Below are positions 60,150 through 64,000 of a stretch of 64,000 nucleotides of DNA, in pieces. The notes beneath the pieces are model-generated. The model was given only the letters and a program-made list of their open reading frames with translations, was not told where the DNA came from and did no database searches. Every line of letters begins with the position of its first letter. The first letter of the stretch is position 1. Source of the DNA: JALOAT01 sp041685115 (GTDB taxonomy: Bacteria > Pseudomonadota > Gammaproteobacteria > Thiohalomonadales > Thiohalomonadaceae); contig JAWLGK010000002.1 in NCBI GenBank assembly GCA_041685115.1, forward strand, positions 124,001-188,000, written 5' to 3'. A program made the position numbers and the translations under genes.

Positions 60150-60905
60150 TCAAGGCGTCTCCGGCGCCGCTTCCTCGTCCGGTTCCTCGTCGAATTCCTC
60201 GTCGAAGATATCGAACTCGGGGGTAGGCGGCGCGCCGTCGTAGACCAGGTTGAGGCGGTGTTGCAGATAGGCCTCACGCATGAACACGTAAGGGTCGAGC
60301 GCGGCCTGTTCGAGCAGGCTGCTGGCCTTGAGCAACCCGGCGCGTGTATCCACCGCCTTGACCGCCACGGCGCCGTAGTAGGTGTCGTAGTCGGGGCTCG
60401 CCTCCGCCAAAGGGTCCACGTACCAGGAGCCCACCGAGCCGGCGCCGTCACGCACCGTGCTTGGGCCGAGAAAGGGCAGCACCAGATAAGGCCCGGTTTC
60501 CACGCCCCAGTAGCCCAGGGTCTGACCGAAATCCTCGTTGTGCTTGGGCAGGCCGAGCGGCGTGGCCACGTCGATGAGCCCGAACAGCCCCACGGTGGTG
60601 TTCCATACGATGCGCGAGAAATCAGACAGCGCCTGACGGGGCTTGGCCTGGAGGATGTCATTCACCAGCACCAGCACGTCACCGAGGTTGGAAAAAAAAT
60701 TGCTGATGCCGGTGTCGACGGCGTTCGGCACCACGTCGTCGTACACCTCGGCCACGGGCTTGAGGACGTTGCGGTCCACCGCGTCGTTGAAGCGATACAC
60801 CGAGCGGTTGACGCGTTCGAAAGGGTCGTGCTCCTCGGGCGGTGCATTCAAAGTGGCGCAGCCCGACAGCAGCAGGACGGTGGTGGCAATGATGGGGAAG
60901 CGCAT
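60150..60905 (-). CDS. mlaA: Outer-membrane lipoprotein MlaA (VacJ)
   Basis: 251 residues from MRFPIIATTVLL with lipobox L-S-G-C at C16. The MlaA family block DPFERVNRSVYRFNDAVDR and the late YLVLPFLGPSTVRDGAG are diagnostic. The C-terminus is a long acidic tail. MlaA removes misplaced phospholipids from the outer leaflet and passes them to MlaC. It is on the opposite strand from, and close to, the mlaFEDC genes. Confidence 0.95.
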   Translation of the reverse strand: MRFPIIATTVLLLSGCATLNAPPEEHDPFERVNRSVYRFNDAVDRNVLKPVAEVYDDVVPNAVDTGISNFFSNLGDVLVLVNDILQAKPRQALSDFSRIVWNTTVGLFGLIDVATPLGLPKHNEDFGQTLGYWGVETGPYLVLPFLGPSTVRDGAGSVGSWYVDPLAEASPDYDTYYGAVAVKAVDTRAGLLKASSLLEQAALDPYVFMREAYLQHRLNLVYDGAPPTPEFDIFDEEFDEEPDEEAAPETP

Positions 60906-61090
60906 CAGCGCGCCTCCGTGCGGGTGGCGCCACAGCGCTTGCAGCGATAGCTCGTGACGAGACGGCCCGTCTTCACGTCGAAGGGGCGGTCGTTGACGAT
61001 TTCCCATTTATGAAAGCCGCTGCGGCACAGGGTCTTGCCCTGGTGATGCGCCTGTGGGCGCGCGGATTTGAAGCGGACGATTTCACCCAT
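60905..61090 (-). CDS. Small zinc-ribbon-like protein upstream of mlaA
   Basis: 61 residues from MGEIVRFKSARPQAHH. It has Cys in KTLCRSGFHKW and the knuckle YRCKRCGATR near the C-terminus, which with H residues could bind one zinc. The ORF overlaps the mlaA ATG by one base (TGATG), so the two are translationally coupled. It is not in a family I can name; the longer in-frame extension upstream is antisense to the next gene and unlikely to be real. Confidence 0.65.
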   Translation of the reverse strand: MGEIVRFKSARPQAHHQGKTLCRSGFHKWEIVNDRPFDVKTGRLVTSYRCKRCGATRTEAR

Positions 61091-61158
61091 CAGTGAATTG
61101 GCCTGGTGGCTGCGTGGGCTATCATCGGCCCTCGCGTTTGTTCTCATTCTCGTACGGC

Positions 61159-61695
61159 ATGACACTTTACCTTGCTCCCTACGGCTGGGACCACCCGGGC
61201 TGGGTCGGCGGATTCTACCCGGACGATCTGCCGCCCGCGTGGCGGCTGGCATATTTTTTCAATGAATTCGATGCCGTGACGGTCCCCGCCACGGCCTGGG
61301 ACGATGCGCCGGACGTGACGGCCTGGTGCGAGGATAGTCCGCCCGAAGGCCGCTTCTTTCTCGAACTGCCCGCGGCCGAAGGCGTACGCGACAGGTTTCT
61401 CGCGGCCGCGGAGCGGCTGGGTGAGCGCGTCGCCGGTGTGCTGTTGCCTGCGGGCCATGCCTCTGGCGGCGAGGCATGGTGGGCTGGGCGGCTGGCGGTG
61501 CCCATCGCGGGTTCGGCGCCGCTGGCCTTCGGTACCTGGGGTGGACCCGCGCCCGACCTGCGCCTGTTGCGCACACACTTGACCCGCCTGGCGGCCAACG
61601 GACCCGCGCTGCTGCTGTTCCGGGGCGCGCCACCCGATCTTGCCGCCTTGCGTGCTGCGTATACCCTCCGGCAGCTCCTCGGCATGTGCGGTTGA
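61159..61695 (+). CDS. DUF72-like protein, short form
   Basis: 178 residues from MTLYLAPYGWDHPGWVGGFYPDD. That N-terminus resembles DUF72/YecE TIM-barrel proteins (GTSGW-x-W-x-FYP pattern), but the protein is about 70 residues shorter than usual members and the middle is diverged, so it may be a reduced or degenerate form. No function is known. It is divergent from the zinc-ribbon/mlaA pair and its stop is 49 bases before mlaF. Confidence 0.6.
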   Translation: MTLYLAPYGWDHPGWVGGFYPDDLPPAWRLAYFFNEFDAVTVPATAWDDAPDVTAWCEDSPPEGRFFLELPAAEGVRDRFLAAAERLGERVAGVLLPAGHASGGEAWWAGRLAVPIAGSAPLAFGTWGGPAPDLRLLRTHLTRLAANGPALLLFRGAPPDLAALRAAYTLRQLLGMCG

Positions 61696-61744
61696 CGCCG
61701 CCAGCCAACTTCCCGACACTGTGGCGTCTGCAAAAGAACACATC

Positions 61745-62569
61745 ATGGAAAATCCTAACAACAACGGGACGCTGGCGGAGATCCGCGGCATGCGCTTTAC
61801 GCGCGGCAAACGGCTGATCTTCGACGGCGTGGATCTCGACATTCGCCGCGGCCAGATAACCGCCATCATGGGCCCGAGCGGCACCGGCAAGACCACTTTG
61901 TTGCGGTTGCTCGGCGGCCAGCTGAAACCACAGGCCGGCACCATCCGTGTGAATGGCCAGGACGTGCCCAGACTGCGCACCAAGGCCCTTTACGACCTGC
62001 GCAAACGCATGGGTATGCTGTTTCAGAGCGGCGCACTGCTTACCGACGTCAGCGTATTCGAGAACGTGGCCTTTCCGCTGCGCGAGCACACCGATCTGCC
62101 GGAGAGCATGATCCGCGACCTGGTGCTCATGAAGCTTGAGGCGGTGGGCCTGCGCGGTGCGCGCGACCTGATGCCCAGTGAGCTTTCCGGCGGCATGGCG
62201 AGGCGCGTGGCGCTTGCCCGTGCCATCGCCCTGGACCCCATGATGATCATGTACGACGAGCCCTTCACCGGCCAGGACCCCATTTCCATGGGCGTGCTGC
62301 TCAAGCTCATCCGCCACCTCAACGACAGCCTTGGCCTCACCAGCGTGGTGGTGTCCCACGACGTGGCCGAGACTGCGGCCATTTCCGATTACATCTATTT
62401 ATTGTCCGAAGGACGCGTCGTGGCACACGGCACCCCGGCGGAACTGCGCGAGTCCCGCTCGCAGTGGGCGCAGCAGTTTCTGCGCGGCCAACCGGACGGC
62501 CCGGTGCCGTTCCACTATCCGGCCCCCGACTATCTGGAAGACCTGCTGGCAGGGGGCGAGGCACGATGA
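61745..62569 (+). CDS. mlaF: Phospholipid ABC transporter ATPase MlaF
   Basis: 274 residues from MENPNNNGT. Walker A GPSGTGKTT, signature LSGGMARRVALARA and Walker B MIMYDEPFTGQDP are complete. It powers MlaE-driven phospholipid transport. Its end overlaps mlaE by 4 bases (ATGA). Confidence 0.96.
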   Translation: MENPNNNGTLAEIRGMRFTRGKRLIFDGVDLDIRRGQITAIMGPSGTGKTTLLRLLGGQLKPQAGTIRVNGQDVPRLRTKALYDLRKRMGMLFQSGALLTDVSVFENVAFPLREHTDLPESMIRDLVLMKLEAVGLRGARDLMPSELSGGMARRVALARAIALDPMMIMYDEPFTGQDPISMGVLLKLIRHLNDSLGLTSVVVSHDVAETAAISDYIYLLSEGRVVAHGTPAELRESRSQWAQQFLRGQPDGPVPFHYPAPDYLEDLLAGGEAR

Positions 62570-63345
62570 TCAATCTCCTTGCCGAACTGGGCCGCCGCGC
62601 CCTCGATTTCTTCGAGCGCTTGGGTCGCGGTCACCTGCTGCTATTGTCGATCCTGTGGCGTCAGGCCGGGCTCGTGCCGCGCTTCTGGCTGGTGATCCAG
62701 CAGATCTACTCGGTGGGCGTGCTGTCCCTGCTCATCATCGTGGTATCCGGTCTGTTCGTCGGTATGGTGCTCGGCCTGCAGGGCTACAACATCCTGGTGG
62801 ATTTCGGTGCCGAGGAGTCCCTCGGCACGGTGGTCTCGCTCACCCTGGTGCGTGAACTCGGGCCGGTGGTGACCGCGTTGTTGTTCGCCGGTCGCGCCGG
62901 CTCCGCGCTCACCGCCGAGATCGGCCTCATGAAGGCCACCGAGCAGCTCTCGGGCATGGAGATGATGGCGGTGGACCCCATCAGCCGCGTGCTGGCGCCG
63001 CGCTTCCTCGCGGGCGTCATCAGCATGCCGCTGCTGGCATCCATCTTCAGCGCCGTGGGCGTGCTGGGCGGCTACGTGGTCGGCGTGCTCCTGCTGGGGG
63101 TCGATGAAGGGGCCTACTGGTCGCAGATGCAGGCCTCGGTGGAAATCTACGAAGACATTGCCAACGGCTTCATCAAGAGTGTGGTGTTCGGTCTGGTCGC
63201 CACCTGGATCGCGGTGTTCGAAGGCTACGACGCCATTCCCACCTCGGAGGGTGTGAGCCGCGCCACCACCCGTACCGTGGTGCATACCTCGCTGGCCGTG
63301 CTCGGCCTGGATTTCATTTTGACTGCACTGATGTTTGGAGACTAA
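62566..63345 (+). CDS. mlaE: Phospholipid ABC transporter permease MlaE
   Basis: 259 residues, about five membrane helices. The MlaE family core GPVVTALLFAGRAGSALTAEIG and the late EGVSRATTRTVVHTSLAVL are diagnostic. It is the membrane subunit for phospholipid exchange with MlaD. Confidence 0.96.
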   Translation: MINLLAELGRRALDFFERLGRGHLLLLSILWRQAGLVPRFWLVIQQIYSVGVLSLLIIVVSGLFVGMVLGLQGYNILVDFGAEESLGTVVSLTLVRELGPVVTALLFAGRAGSALTAEIGLMKATEQLSGMEMMAVDPISRVLAPRFLAGVISMPLLASIFSAVGVLGGYVVGVLLLGVDEGAYWSQMQASVEIYEDIANGFIKSVVFGLVATWIAVFEGYDAIPTSEGVSRATTRTVVHTSLAVLGLDFILTALMFGD

Positions 63346-63348
63346 GCA

Positions 63349-63819
63349 ATGGCCAACCCACGTACCCTGGAGATCTGGGTCGGTGTGTTCGTGGCAGCCG
63401 GCATCGCCGCCCTGTTCATGCTCACCATGCGGGTGAGCAACCTGAGCGGCGTGCTGGACGAGGGCGGCTATGTACTCACGGCGCGCTTCGAGAACATTTC
63501 CGGGCTGAAGGAACGCTCGCCGGTCACCATGGCCGGGGTAAATATCGGCCGGGTGACTAAGATTGGTTTCGACCCGCGCACCTACCAGGCCATCGTGACC
63601 ATGCGCATCGACAACCGCTTCGACAACCTGCCCCGGGACACCAGCGCGGCCATCTTCACCGCCGGACTGCTCGGTGAGAAGTACATCGGCATGGAACCGG
63701 GCGGCTCGGACGAGGTGCTCAAGCCCGGTAACGAGATCGAGCTCACCCAATCGTCTCTGGTATTGGAGCAGCTCATCGGCCAGTTCCTGTTCAACAAGGC
63801 AGCGGAGGGAGACAACTGA
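63349..63819 (+). CDS. mlaD: Phospholipid transporter MCE-domain subunit MlaD
   Basis: 156 residues. One N-terminal membrane helix (about 7-26), then an MCE domain (about 38-118; FENISGLKERSPVTMAGVNIG, and FTAGLLGEKYIGMEPGG). MlaD forms a hexameric ring that channels lipid between MlaE and MlaC. Its stop overlaps the mlaC ATG. Confidence 0.96.
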   Translation: MANPRTLEIWVGVFVAAGIAALFMLTMRVSNLSGVLDEGGYVLTARFENISGLKERSPVTMAGVNIGRVTKIGFDPRTYQAIVTMRIDNRFDNLPRDTSAAIFTAGLLGEKYIGMEPGGSDEVLKPGNEIELTQSSLVLEQLIGQFLFNKAAEGDN

Positions 63820-64000
63820 TGTGGGGCAAACTATGGACGGGCGCCCTGTTGGCCCTGACCTTGGCCGTGGCGCCGGCACACGCGCAGGACCCGCAAGAGG
63901 CCCAGCAGCTGGTGCAGCAGACGGCCGAGAAGGTGCTCGACCGGCTCAAGCAGGACCAGGAACGCCTGAAGGCCAATCCTGATCTCATCTATCCGCTGGT
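63819..64000 (+). CDS. mlaC: Phospholipid-binding periplasmic protein MlaC, 5' part
   Basis: The first 60 codons, cut by the window end. A signal peptide (MWGKLWTGALLALTLAVAPA then HAQ) is followed by EAQQLVQQTAEKVLDRLKQD, a typical MlaC N-terminus. The ATG shares a base with the mlaD stop (TGATG). MlaC carries phospholipid between MlaA and MlaD. Confidence 0.9.
   Translation, partial: MWGKLWTGALLALTLAVAPAHAQDPQEAQQLVQQTAEKVLDRLKQDQERLKANPDLIYPL

Noticed and set aside
1..64000. Insertion sequence or prophage as the source of the repeats
   Set aside because: No transposase, integrase, RAYT or phage gene was found, and the gene order is conserved chromosome throughout. If the repeats are mobile, the enzyme must be encoded elsewhere.
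1..64000. tRNA or rRNA genes
   Set aside because: No cloverleaf-like TTCGAATC/GGTTCGA T-arm block with matching acceptor arms was recognised in the intergenic gaps. A dedicated covariance search would be needed to be certain.

Overview
The window looks like chromosome from a GC-rich gammaproteobacterium. The gene orders miaB-ybeZ-ybeY-corC-lnt, leuS-lptE-holA, maf-rng-yhdP and kdsD-kdsC-lptCAB-rpoN-hpf-ptsN are all gammaproteobacterial. An HPr kinase with a PTS that lacks sugar permeases, a full narK1K2GHJI/narXL nitrate respiration cluster and a DsrC-superfamily protein point towards a chemolithotrophic or denitrifying lineage of the Chromatiales/Acidiferrobacterales kind. That placement is inference. 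I found no rRNA, tRNA, CRISPR array, phage or transposase gene.

Layout. 35-3470 (minus): slipin and NfeD-type protease pair, a putative lipoprotein, and a thioredoxin-like protein with helical repeats. 3581-7308 (plus): a small conserved protein, a DUF2835 protein, a soluble PAS/GAF histidine kinase and its LuxR-type response regulator. 7458-11560: RssA patatin, MazG, a secreted PPC-domain protein, SodC and PpnP. 12015-17646 (plus): miaB, ybeZ, ybeY, corC, lnt. 17825-18337 (minus): a zinc-ribbon protein. 18681-32874 (plus): leuS, lptE, holA, proA, nadD, rsfS, rlmH, maf, rng, yhdP and a nitrilase-family amidase. 33311-44429 (minus): narK1, narK2, narG, narH, narJ, narI, a cysteine-less DsrC-like gene and moaA, read as one operon. 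The divergent narXL pair (44698-47282) should control it in response to nitrate. 47444-59848 (minus): a metal-binding protein, kdsD, kdsC, lptC, lptA, lptB, rpoN, hpf, ptsN, hprK, rapZ, an EIIA, ptsH, ptsI, mgtE and darP. This links Kdo/LPS export, sigma-54 and a regulatory PTS. 60150-61090 (minus): mlaA and a 61-residue zinc-ribbon protein. 61159-64000 (plus): a DUF72-like protein, then mlaF, mlaE, mlaD and the start of mlaC, which is cut by the window end.

The most distinctive non-coding content is a dense set of interspersed inverted-repeat elements in the intergenic gaps. Type A (9-nt unit CGCGGAGGN, 35-nt arms), type B (unit CACGGGGNA, about 28-nt arms with outer A-tract and T-tract) and type C (CAGAG-based, related to A) share one architecture: two complementary arms around a variable core. 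REP-like type E palindromes sit inside type B cores. Beside ppnP a roughly 145-bp segment that includes the last codons of the gene is tandemly duplicated and carries type D palindromes. A separate 12-bp-arm palindrome is inserted in frame in the LeuS editing domain.

The best biological lead is the cysteine-less DsrC-family protein inside the nitrate reductase operon. The best genomic lead is the repeat system.
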